From positions 2,032,501 to 2,096,500 of the forward strand of contig NZ_QRGO01000001.1 in NCBI RefSeq assembly GCF_003367195.1: a stretch of 64,000 nucleotides of DNA. The letters are read 5' to 3'. This DNA is from Undibacter mobilis. Lineage in GTDB: Bacteria; Pseudomonadota; Alphaproteobacteria; Rhizobiales; Xanthobacteraceae. The notes under the pieces were generated by a model that did no database searches, was not told the origin of the DNA, and was given only the letters and a program-made list of their open reading frames with translations. The position numbers and the translations under genes were made by a program. Positions 42,286-51,606 of this stretch are shown here, piece after piece. Numbering within the stretch: position 1 is the stretch's first letter; each line of letters begins with the position of its first letter.

Positions 42286-42465
42286 GGCGTGCTCCCCGTT
42301 GTTTAATAATGCGATGAGTGTAGCCGCAGTCCGGAGCCGAGTCTGCCGGCGGACGTGCGTCATCGACCAGTCAACCTATAGGAAAATAAGTCAAAACGGG
42401 TCTGAGCGGGCAGCCTTGCGCGGCGACACAACCGGTGGTTGGATATGGGCGGGGAGGTTGAGGGC

Positions 42466-42891
42466 ATGAACGTCAAAAACCCGCCGTTTTCGGTCGTTCG
42501 CGGATCGGCTGCGGCCCGCATCGCGCTGTCGTTCGTCCATGCGCGTGACCGGATCGATTTGGTCGCAGCGGAGATCCTGGCGATCGAAGCGCGCGCCGAG
42601 CAGACGTTCTTTTGCGATGACACGGGGGCATACCACACATTTCAGTTGCCCCACGTCCAGCTTGAGTTCGCACCGCACATCGGCGCACGTATTCATCGTC
42701 TGACGTCGCAAATCCTCGACGAAGAACTGGCCCTCCTCGTCGATGGGGAGGTCATCGTTCGACCGGTGGTGCGCGAACCGATTGGCTGGCGCGGCCACAT
42801 GTCCTTAAGCGCGAACGATATGGACGAGGCGGAGCAGCTTGCCGGCAGACTGAGGCGATGCTGGGTCAACCCTGTCTTGCGTGTCGTGTGA
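42466..42891 (+). CDS. Solitary SecD/SecDF P1-head-like domain protein
   Basis: A 141-residue protein without clear signal peptide or membrane helix, counting from the ATG at 42466, which has GGGAGG upstream. Residues 63-130 follow the SecD P1 head pattern: LEFAPHIGARIHRLTSQ, LALLVDGEVIVRPVVREPI and HMSLSANDMDEAEQLAGRLR, where SecD has the LAIVLDGKVISAPVI-type strand followed by a Gly-containing hairpin and an EEA..LA..LR helix. Whether a solitary domain exports anything is unclear. It begins the accessory cluster. Confidence 0.6.
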   Translation: MNVKNPPFSVVRGSAAARIALSFVHARDRIDLVAAEILAIEARAEQTFFCDDTGAYHTFQLPHVQLEFAPHIGARIHRLTSQILDEELALLVDGEVIVRPVVREPIGWRGHMSLSANDMDEAEQLAGRLRRCWVNPVLRVV

Positions 42892-42906
42892 GGGCGTCGC
42901 ATCGCT

Positions 42907-43434
42907 ATGAACCCCCGGTTTGGTGCCTGGCTGTTGTCGGCGATGTCCTTGGCCCGGGGCCACACGGCCGATAACCACGACGTCATTCTCCGCACTGTTT
43001 ACGGCAACGATATCGCCGCGCGTCTCAAACACATTCACGGCTTCGCGGAGCGCGACGAGGGAAATGCCTGGCTGGTGGCGGCGCTTCGCGGGCGCGACGC
43101 CGGTTACATCCACTATCGATTTCAGGATCGCGACATCCTGATGTGCGAGGCGGTGGCCGGCCCTTATCCGCCACGCCCAGGGCAGGGAGCGGCGTTGCCG
43201 CCAGCGGTAGTCGCGCAACTGAAGGATGCCGGCTATTGGCCGGATGCCGACGGTCGGCCAGTGTTCAACTACGAGATCACAAACGACAGCTGCGTCTGGG
43301 GTGGAGCTTCGTGGGTCATCATGGAGCCGCTGATCAAGATTTTTGGCGCGAGGCTGTTGTCGAAAATCGACATCGTCGCACCGCTTGCGCCGCAGCGGGA
43401 CGAAGCCGCGATCAGGCGGATGATGTATGAGTAA
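42907..43434 (+). CDS. Hypothetical protein, possible YbjN/type III-chaperone-fold domain
   Basis: A 175-residue soluble protein; RDAGYIHYRFQDRDILMCEAVAG resembles the central strands of YbjN-type folds, followed by LPPAVVAQLKDAGYWPDADGRPVFNYEI and ASWVIMEPLIKIFGARL. This tail resembles the TY-Chap (type III secretion and YbjN chaperone) domains described from immunity-type loci, only on pattern. Separated by 15 bp from the SecD-like gene and overlapping the next gene by 8 bp, so operonic. Function unknown. Confidence 0.6.
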   Translation: MNPRFGAWLLSAMSLARGHTADNHDVILRTVYGNDIAARLKHIHGFAERDEGNAWLVAALRGRDAGYIHYRFQDRDILMCEAVAGPYPPRPGQGAALPPAVVAQLKDAGYWPDADGRPVFNYEITNDSCVWGGASWVIMEPLIKIFGARLLSKIDIVAPLAPQRDEAAIRRMMYE

Positions 43435-43966
43435 TCCGTGGCCGGGGGGCATGATGCGATGGCTGAGCGGCCTGTTATTCATTCCCGTAGCGATGGCCGT
43501 TCCGGCCGCGGCCCAAACGCCGGACACGCTCAAGGACCTGTTACGCTTTCAAGAGTGTCCGCTTTCATCGCAGATCACGGCGGTCTACGCGCGGCCCGCT
43601 TTCGCGGATCCCGCGCGGCAGTTCACCCGGATCTCGCCGAAGGGGAAGCCGGAGGGGTATGTGCGCTGTTCCCTCCGGGATCGCAGCGTCTATTGCGAAG
43701 CTTCGGCCGTGCGCGGCCGCTCGTTGAGCGATCGCACGCCGCTGCCGACGGATGCTGTTGCCGCCCTGCTGCGGCTGGGTTTCCAGCCGCAGCAGGGCGG
43801 GGCGGATCTCATGTATCGCCGGGTCTTGACCGGCAGCCCGGATTTCGACGCCGTTGCAACCCTGATGCTGACGACGTTGCACGACGCTTACGGCGCGCGG
43901 GAGGAGTTGGGGATCGAAACCGTGGCGCCGTTCGCAGGGCAGATTGTGACGGCGTGTGTGCGGTGA
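43427..43966 (+). CDS. Hypothetical secreted protein, possible TY-Chap-like domain
   Basis: A 179-residue protein with a signal peptide (RWLSGLLFIPVAMAVPAAAQ); an ATG at 43451 may be the actual start. RYSLRDRSVYCEAS-like CSLRDRSVYCEASAVRG, LLRLGFQPQQGGADLMYRRVL and VATLMLTTLHDAYGAREELGIETVAP again resemble YbjN-type strand-helix order. The combination of export signal and chaperone-like fold is unusual. It overlaps the preceding gene by 8 bp and is probably in the same operon. Confidence 0.6.
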   Translation: MSNPWPGGMMRWLSGLLFIPVAMAVPAAAQTPDTLKDLLRFQECPLSSQITAVYARPAFADPARQFTRISPKGKPEGYVRCSLRDRSVYCEASAVRGRSLSDRTPLPTDAVAALLRLGFQPQQGGADLMYRRVLTGSPDFDAVATLMLTTLHDAYGAREELGIETVAPFAGQIVTACVR

Positions 43967-44013
43967 AGGCCGGGGCTGTCGCCCGGACAGGCGCCGCCTG
44001 CTATAAACACCGC

Positions 44014-44238
44014 ATGGCACGAACACCCTTCCGCGATTCCCGCAGCGAGGCCGAAAAGGCTTTCAAGCAGGCGACCACCAAGCCGGCGGAGCTGCCGCCG
44101 GACAAGCCCTCCATTCCAGGCGCCAAGGAGCAGGTGACCTTGCGCCTCGATCGCGACGTGCTGGACTTCTTCCAGGCCGATGGCCCGGGATGGCAGGAGC
44201 GGATCAATGCGGCGCTGAGGAAGGTGGCGGGGAAGTAG
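44014..44238 (+). CDS. BrnA-type antitoxin without an adjacent BrnT
   Basis: A 74-residue protein. EQVTLRLDRDVLDFFQADGPGWQERINAALRKV is the characteristic BrnA ribbon-helix-helix C-terminal part (residues 38-72). BrnA neutralises the BrnT RNase-like toxin and autoregulates brnTA. Here no BrnT-like frame was found within several kb, so it is an orphan or uses another partner. ATG at 44014 without a strong ribosome-binding site. Confidence 0.82.
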   Translation: MARTPFRDSRSEAEKAFKQATTKPAELPPDKPSIPGAKEQVTLRLDRDVLDFFQADGPGWQERINAALRKVAGK

Positions 44239-44275
44239 GCAGCGGCTTCGCAGACTGGGCCCGGAGGATGGTCCG

Positions 44276-45139
44276 ATGACGCACGTCCAGCTCGCCAATA
44301 TGACGCTCAAAATGCTTGAGCAGCATCTCGCGGATCTTCGGCATGTGCGTGATCAGGCCGGGACGGATGCCGCCGCGCAGCGCGATCTCGATAGGCAGAT
44401 CGCCGCGACGGAAATGGAAATAGCCACACGTCCGCCGCCGCCGCCGACGGGCCTTGAAGCGTTATCCGTCCCTCAAATTCCCGACCACTTCGCGGCACTG
44501 GCCCAGACCGAAGACGATCTCGACGACGATATCGAGCCCGTCGAAGCACTCGACGCGCTATACTGGAAGCTCGACGATGCCCGCCGCGAACTGGAGCGGC
44601 GGGAGGGACATCCGGGCGCCCTTATCGCGCTGTACACCCATCCCGACATTCGCGTGCGGGCTCGCGCGGCCGATTTCACGCTGAGCTTTGCGCCGGAGCT
44701 CGCCAAAAGCCGATTGCTGGCGATCGACGACGACGATTGGGTGCCGCCGCGTGACGTTGACGCGCCGGCACAAGTGCCGCCAAAGCTGGCCCGGATGACG
44801 ACCGCGGCCCTGGTTGAACGCTTCCTCGACATCGCCCTGCAGCAAAGTCACGCGCTCGACCGAAGCGAGATTTCGAAATTCAATCGTCTTTTTGGACAGC
44901 TTGCCGCGGTCGAACTGGCGTTGAAGTCACGAGACGGCGACCAGCGGCTGACGCTGCTGCCGTTGCTCGCTCACGGCAATGTAGAAGTCCGATTGAGAGC
45001 GGCCTACGCAGTTCGTGATCTTGCACCGAGGGAGGCGATTGCGGCGTTTCGCGCCATCAGCGATCGCAACCAGTATCCGCAGGCAGCGAACGCGCGCGGC
45101 GCGCTCGAGAGGTTCGGGATCAAGTGGTGGGAGAAGTGA
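44276..45139 (+). CDS. Protein with two DUF2019-like modules
   Basis: A 287-residue protein. The second half (about 172-287) is DUF2019: LVERFLDIALQQSHALDRSE, FNRLFGQLAAVELAL, LLPLLAHGNVEVRLRAAYAVRDLAPREA and NQYPQAANARGALERFG. The first half (about 76-160) repeats the pattern, with ALYTHPDIRVRARAADFT aligned to PLLAHGNVEVRLRAAYA. The HEAT-like DUF2019 module occurs mainly in alphaproteobacterial immunity-type loci; a double copy is uncommon in my experience. An N-terminal coiled-coil stretch of about 50 residues precedes it. Role: candidate immunity or binding protein. Confidence 0.75.
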   Translation: MTHVQLANMTLKMLEQHLADLRHVRDQAGTDAAAQRDLDRQIAATEMEIATRPPPPPTGLEALSVPQIPDHFAALAQTEDDLDDDIEPVEALDALYWKLDDARRELERREGHPGALIALYTHPDIRVRARAADFTLSFAPELAKSRLLAIDDDDWVPPRDVDAPAQVPPKLARMTTAALVERFLDIALQQSHALDRSEISKFNRLFGQLAAVELALKSRDGDQRLTLLPLLAHGNVEVRLRAAYAVRDLAPREAIAAFRAISDRNQYPQAANARGALERFGIKWWEK

Positions 45140-45501
45140 TGCAGGCGGATGTTCGGTGGGGCAGGGCGGTCTAGGACAACGGGCACCCGCCGCGTTGATG
45201 CCGCGGTCGATGGCGCATAACGCCTGATCTGTAGACCGCATGAAGCGAAATGCCGGGCTGACTATCCCGGATTTCGCTTCGCTCATCCGGGCTACAATTG
45301 CTGCTGCGCCCTCGGCTGCGGCAGTTCGTTGTCGGAGCCCCAGCTTTCGACCCAGGCCTTCACATAATGCGGCGGAAGGTGGGGCCGGAGGCGAGGGGTG
45401 TCGGGGCGAGGGCGTGACGGCTTATGATACATAATAGGAAAAAATACTTGACGGAGGTGCACCTGGATGATAGGATTATACTCCGAAATGGAGAAGGTGC
45501 G
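45140..45501. other. 362-bp intergenic region with repeat and AT-rich leader
   Basis: Contains a repeat copy at 45264-45295 and, on the minus strand at about 45292-45370, a short coding-looking tail (HYVKAWVESWGSDNELPQPR) ending in TAG that may be a gene remnant. The last 80 bp (about 45420-45480) are markedly AT-rich and likely hold the promoter of the nuclease gene. Confidence 0.45.
45264..45295. repeat. Half copy of the CCCGGATTTCGCTTCGCTCATCCGGGCTAC repeat
   Basis: Sequence ATCCCGGATTTCGCTTCGCT continuing to CATCCGGGCTAC matches the right half of the repeat at 5713-5780. Intergenic. Confidence 0.7.
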
Positions 45502-46383
45502 ATGCTTTTGCGATCCGGGTACGAAGAAATTCTGCAAATGCGAAGGGAGATTACGGCGATACGCGGCGATTTGGCGCGTACGATCGGTGAACACCATGCG
45601 CGCAAATATCGCCCCGACCAGCCGCGTGTGCCGGCAGGACGTCGCGAGGGCGGGCAATGGATGTCCGACGTGGGCGGCGGCGGGATCAACGATTCGCGAG
45701 TCATTTCGGACGCGACGCCGGATAATGACTGGATACCAGGGGCGCAGTACGCGGCCGGCCCGCGCGGTCCAAAAGATAAACGTCCTCTGCACCTTCCCAC
45801 TCCCGACACTAGCGAGCGGGTAGGTTCGACCACATATCGCGCTGGCCAGGTCACAATCGTCAACAACGCGCAAACGGGACTATCAACGGTCGACGAAACC
45901 ACTGAAAAGCTCAAGACGGTTCTGGAGAAGGTCGTGAACGCGCGCCCCGAAGGGTTCGGGCGTGAATATGGCAAGGCGATCCACTATGCCTTCGGCGATG
46001 CGGTGAAGGCCGAAAACTTGCGCGGCATCGGCCGTAAAGGCGTCGAGCATACTTTTCCGGAGGAGGACACGCGCTATGGCTCGAAAGGCACCGTGCGCAC
46101 CGATGTCGTCTTAAAAAACGATGCTGGAGACGTCATTGCGATCTACGACGTCAAGACCGGTAACGCCTATCTGGATGCCCCACGTGTGCGGGAGCTGCGC
46201 GCCAAGACCGGCGTCACTCTGAGTATTCCGGTTATCGAAATGCATATCCGGCGCGGCTTGTCGCTCAAGGCGAGCGCCGCAAATCGGCATCATCTCTGGA
46301 TCATTACCCTACGACTGTGGAACCCGTGGATTCGAGACATTGCGGGTCGGGCGGCAAGCGAATCTTTTCTCTCCGGTCGGTGA
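45502..46383 (+). CDS. Candidate nuclease effector with KYxPDQPRVPAG..GGQW module and PD-(D/E)xK-like domain
   Basis: A 293-residue protein from the ATG at 45502 (GGAGAAGG upstream). The N-terminal 34 residues are helical (EEILQMRREITAIRGDLAR), then KYRPDQPRVPAGRREGGQW (35-53), a motif I know from many rhizobial proteins with variable C-terminal domains, often toxins; its role is unknown. Residues 145-255 include GVEHTFPEE and TDVVLKNDAGDVIAIYDVKTG, where Asp201, Asp216 and Lys218 fit a PD-(D/E)xK nuclease core. No signal peptide. The last 80 bp overlap the convergent DUF4304 gene, so the C-terminal 27 residues may be non-native. Confidence 0.72.
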   Translation: MLLRSGYEEILQMRREITAIRGDLARTIGEHHARKYRPDQPRVPAGRREGGQWMSDVGGGGINDSRVISDATPDNDWIPGAQYAAGPRGPKDKRPLHLPTPDTSERVGSTTYRAGQVTIVNNAQTGLSTVDETTEKLKTVLEKVVNARPEGFGREYGKAIHYAFGDAVKAENLRGIGRKGVEHTFPEEDTRYGSKGTVRTDVVLKNDAGDVIAIYDVKTGNAYLDAPRVRELRAKTGVTLSIPVIEMHIRRGLSLKASAANRHHLWIITLRLWNPWIRDIAGRAASESFLSGR

Positions 46384-46966
46384 TTGTCTCAAGAATCGCG
46401 GCCTTGTAGCGGACGGGATCGTCGAGCAGCGCCGCCAGCTCGGCGCACTCGGTCTTGAGTTTCAGGATCCAAGGTCCCCAGTTCGCCATGTCTATATTCT
46501 CCATCCGCTCGAACAGCGGCCGCGCCGCTTTGAGGTCCCCCACGAGCCCGGCCGTTATCGCTGCGCGATAAACGGGGAAGCCATCTTGGGAGACCCGCTC
46601 AGAGAAGAAACGATGGACGTCTTCAAGCGTGCGAAACCGGTCGCGCATCGCCACAGCGGTCTGCGCAGCAATTGCGGCCATGTCCTTGATCAGCGGCGTG
46701 AACTGCTCGGTGTTCTCGAACGGTATGAAATCGGCGGGTCGCGGATGATCGTCGTTGCCGCCGTAGCGCAACCATAACCAGCTCGGCCTGACATTCAGGT
46801 AGCTGCCTTTCGACCACGCGCTCGGCTGGAATTCGATCCAGATGGCCCAGTACCGCTCATCCGAAATCCAGGTACGCGACTGGCCGACACGCCGAAAGCC
46901 AAGCGGCGCCAATGCGGCCTTCGCCGCCGCTGCAATCAGTTTGCCGTGTTCATTTTGCTTGGCCAT
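46304..46966 (-). CDS. DUF4304 domain-containing protein, candidate immunity protein
   Basis: A 220-residue soluble protein. KLIAAAAKAALAPLGFRRVGQSRTWI near the N-terminus, then RYWAIWIEFQPSAWSKGSYLNV, is the DUF4304 pattern (L-x-x-x-G-F-x-x-x-G-x-x-F/W). DUF4304 proteins are often found as immunity components in polymorphic toxin loci. The gene is convergent with the nuclease gene and overlaps its 3' end (46304-46383). Probable start at 46964-46966. Confidence 0.75.
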   Translation of the reverse strand: MAKQNEHGKLIAAAAKAALAPLGFRRVGQSRTWISDERYWAIWIEFQPSAWSKGSYLNVRPSWLWLRYGGNDDHPRPADFIPFENTEQFTPLIKDMAAIAAQTAVAMRDRFRTLEDVHRFFSERVSQDGFPVYRAAITAGLVGDLKAARPLFERMENIDMANWGPWILKLKTECAELAALLDDPVRYKAAILETITDRREKIRLPPDPQCLESTGSTVVG

Positions 46967-47004
46967 TCGTGGGCCTTCGGTCGGTTCGAGGCAAGATGCG
47001 CGCC

Positions 47005-47475
47005 TCAGCGCATGTCGCCATTTGCCAGATTGCGCCGCAAGGCGGTGTCGAACGGGAATGATGTCAGCCGCGAAGGATGAACCAGAACGGCGGCATCGTC
47101 GGGCGCAAGCGCGGCAATCACCTTGCCGATGAAGCGGTAAGCGTCGTCCTCATTGTCGCCGCCTAGGCGTTCAAGGCCAAGCCATGCCCGTTGCGCGACC
47201 GCGATACGCCGCAAGGCGGAGTCTTGAATGTGGTCTGCGAACGGCGAAAATTCGGTGTAAGGGCCTGGCACCGACTGCAGCATGAACAGGCCGGTGGCGC
47301 TGGCGATGCCCGAGTTGATCAGGAATTGTACGTCTTCAACGGCCCCGGTCACGACGAAAGTGCCGCTCTCGCGCGCCGGCAGAAACTCGCCGGGATAGAG
47401 CCGGTCGAGCTGCGCGCGCAGCGTCTCCTCCGTCAGTTCGATCCAGCTTTCCGACAGAACGACCCAGCCGATCAT
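47005..47475 (-). CDS. Hypothetical protein of the immunity-like cluster
   Basis: A 156-residue acidic soluble protein: WVVLSESWIELTEETLRAQL, RLYPGEFLPARESGTFVVTG and VPGPYTEFSPFADHIQD. I do not recognise the family. It follows the DUF4304 gene upstream with 38 bp between, so the two are probably co-transcribed and may both be protective or regulatory partners for secreted toxins. Confidence 0.6.
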   Translation of the reverse strand: MIGWVVLSESWIELTEETLRAQLDRLYPGEFLPARESGTFVVTGAVEDVQFLINSGIASATGLFMLQSVPGPYTEFSPFADHIQDSALRRIAVAQRAWLGLERLGGDNEDDAYRFIGKVIAALAPDDAAVLVHPSRLTSFPFDTALRRNLANGDMR

Positions 47476-47542
47476 GTGGCCTCACAACCTAATTGAAACA
47501 TACTCAATCTGGGGTTGAGTTAAAAGATGAAAAGCCATATCC

Positions 47543-47980
47543 TTGCGAAGGGACCGGCTGCATGTTTCCAACGAACGACTGCCCTCGATTGCCGCATGGC
47601 AACAGGCCATCGACGCTGAAGGCTTCGATCTCAAGCTGGATCCGATAGTGGAATTTCTGACGGCGAGCGGCTTTCCTGCCGGCGACGTTGCGCGGCAAGC
47701 AATCTGGTTTCGAGAGCTATCACGAAATCCGCGCGAACTGATGGAGACCTACGCGGATGATGTGCCTTACTTCACCTCCTGTCCGGCCTGGAAACATGCG
47801 CTCAGTTTCCGATGGGGCAGCCTGGCGCACGAGGGCGTTTCCGTCTTCATGGCGGCGGTGGCCAATGCGAAGGCGACGGGCGGAGTCGTGTTTGATCCGC
47901 AGGAGAGCAGCATCCTGACGTTGGATGAAATGCGCGCGCTTGCCGGCGTGTTCGAGAAGCTGGCGCGAGAAGAAAAATAG
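47543..47980 (+). CDS. Hypothetical protein of the immunity-like cluster
   Basis: A 145-residue soluble protein (TTG start at 47543 assumed; other in-frame starts are later). SIAAWQQAIDAEGFDLKLDP and GFPAGDVARQAIWFREL followed by WGSLAHEGVSVFMAAVANAKATGG and DEMRALAGVFEKLARE. The compact alpha/beta pattern is like small immunity proteins, but I cannot assign a family. Divergent from 47005-47475 by 67 bp. Confidence 0.6.
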   Translation: MRRDRLHVSNERLPSIAAWQQAIDAEGFDLKLDPIVEFLTASGFPAGDVARQAIWFRELSRNPRELMETYADDVPYFTSCPAWKHALSFRWGSLAHEGVSVFMAAVANAKATGGVVFDPQESSILTLDEMRALAGVFEKLAREEK

Positions 47981-48008
47981 CCGAACTCTATCGAGCGTAA
48001 GTTTCCGT

Positions 48009-48041
48009 AAGGCAGGTTAGCCGAAGGCCAACCCGCCCTAC
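48009..48041. repeat. GTTAGCCGAAGGCCAACCCGCCCTA repeat
   Basis: AAGGCAGGTTAGCCGAAGGCC continuing to AACCCGCCCTAC. A longer relative (AAAGGCGGGTTACGCCGTCGG...CTAACCCGCCCTAC) is at 48870-48935. Intergenic. Confidence 0.65.
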
Positions 48042-48061
48042 AAAGTCATAATAACAATCGG

Positions 48062-48283
48062 TCAACGATGTGGTCCAATGTGGAACTGCATCTTTGTTGC
48101 GGCCCCGTCGATATAGGTAAGGGGCCGCCAAAGATAATAGAGCGCGCTCCCATAACCCTGCGGGAAGATCACGTAGGTCCTGCTATCGCGCGCCCATACT
48201 TCCGTATTGAAGTGGCGGAAGGCGACGTACGTACCGACGTAAACCACAAGCGCGATGATGATCCAGCGGGTCGTTTGTGGCAT
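48062..48283 (-). CDS. Small membrane-anchored hypothetical protein
   Basis: A 73-residue protein with one clear helix, WIIIALVVYVGTYVAF (residues 7-22), and a soluble tail containing ARDSRTYVIFPQGYGSALYYLWRPLTY. No signal cleavage site. No family recognised. Sits between the duplicated thiC tail and the immunity-like gene. Confidence 0.55.
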   Translation of the reverse strand: MPQTTRWIIIALVVYVGTYVAFRHFNTEVWARDSRTYVIFPQGYGSALYYLWRPLTYIDGAATKMQFHIGPHR

Positions 48284-48304
48284 GATGTCTCTGACCTCAA
48301 AGAA

Positions 48305-48433
48305 TTACGACAACGCCCTGTTACTCTCCTTTACAAGCGCCGCATTTTTCGCTTGATGCTCGACTTCCGACGGCGAGACCGAGGACTTCGGCGCGGCGTT
48401 CGTCTCCTCCATCACCTCGACCCAGACGTGACT
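48305..48433 (-). pseudogene. Diverged duplicate of the thiC 3' end
   Basis: In the minus-strand frame ending at TAA (48305-48307) the last residues read PSEVEHQAKNAALVKESNRALS, against [22 protein letters not shown] at the end of true ThiC. The nucleotides align without gaps over about 80 bp at roughly 80 percent by eye count (48305-48385 with 48987-49067); weaker similarity extends to about 48433. There is no start, so it is a fragment. It lies about 0.7 kb downstream of the intact thiC end. The first 48412-48433 bases are shared with the end of the membrane protein gene. Confidence 0.8.
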
Positions 48434-48816
48434 TGCCACAAGCGCCGCACGAACGGGATCGCGGCAATGATAAGAACCGGACCGTGGCCGCGCCAGAAGC
48501 GATGCCATTCCTCGGCGTTGGCGGGTAACTGTTCGCCTTTGCCGTAGCGCCACGCCGCGAGATAGAGCGCGCAGCCGACAATTACGAAAGCAGCATAGAT
48601 GAGAAGGCTCCAAGGGGCGCGGGCTAGTCCGGCCATGGCGTCGGCCAAGATTAGATAGCTAATGACCGGGACTGCGACTATCGTGCCGAAGAACAGGCTG
48701 AGCGCGATACCAAAACTCAGGTCGCTGCAGCCCATTTCAAATGTGCATGATGTCTTTAACGTGCTGATCGTCCAGAAAGCGACCAGCATCAAGAAGATCA
48801 TTGCGGCTGTGCGCAT
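48412..48816 (-). CDS. Small four-helix membrane protein of unknown function
   Basis: A 134-residue protein from the ATG at 48814-48816 with four predicted helices: AAMIFLMLVAFWTIST, DLSFGIALSLFFGTIVAVPVI, SLLIYAAFVIVGCALYLAAW and VLIIAAIPFVRRLW. Cys residues 23 and 28 fall in a loop. The last codons (WQVTSGSR) are encoded by sequence that, in another frame, is homologous to the thiC tail, so its C-terminus seems to have been formed at a duplication junction. Function unknown. Confidence 0.65.
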   Translation of the reverse strand: MRTAAMIFLMLVAFWTISTLKTSCTFEMGCSDLSFGIALSLFFGTIVAVPVISYLILADAMAGLARAPWSLLIYAAFVIVGCALYLAAWRYGKGEQLPANAEEWHRFWRGHGPVLIIAAIPFVRRLWQVTSGSR

Positions 48817-48869
48817 GGAGCGGGTTCCGTGAATGAGACGGTGGCTGTGGCGCGGACGTGGGTCGGGCC

Positions 48870-48979
48870 GGCGCAGCGTAATCCGCCGTCCGCGCAAACA
48901 AAAGGCGGGTTACGCCGTCGGCTAACCCGCCCTACGAATCAAGAGTCTGGGTCCCCGCTTTCGCGGGAACGAACGGAGA
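48870..48979. repeat. Composite intergenic repeat downstream of thiC
   Basis: Holds GGCGCAGCGTAATCCGCC, AGGCGGGTTACGCC, CGGCTAACCCGCCCTAC, then GGGTCCCCGC-TTTC-GCGGGAACGA, which are three separate inverted elements in series. They fill most of the spacer beyond the thiC stop; they may serve as its terminator region. Confidence 0.65.
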
Positions 48980-48986
48980 CGGTGTC

Positions 48987-51462
<2,476 letters not shown>

Positions 51463-51606
51463 TAATCTAGGCTCGTTCGGGGCTGTGTCAATCGGCTGAA
51501 GCCTTTGTTCCAGGCCATTTACTCTCGGTTATCGCTTCGCGGATTTAATGGCCTCCGTTCGCCCGCGCTCGCATGGCGGGAGCTGACGCTTTCAGAGGGC
51601 CTTGCC

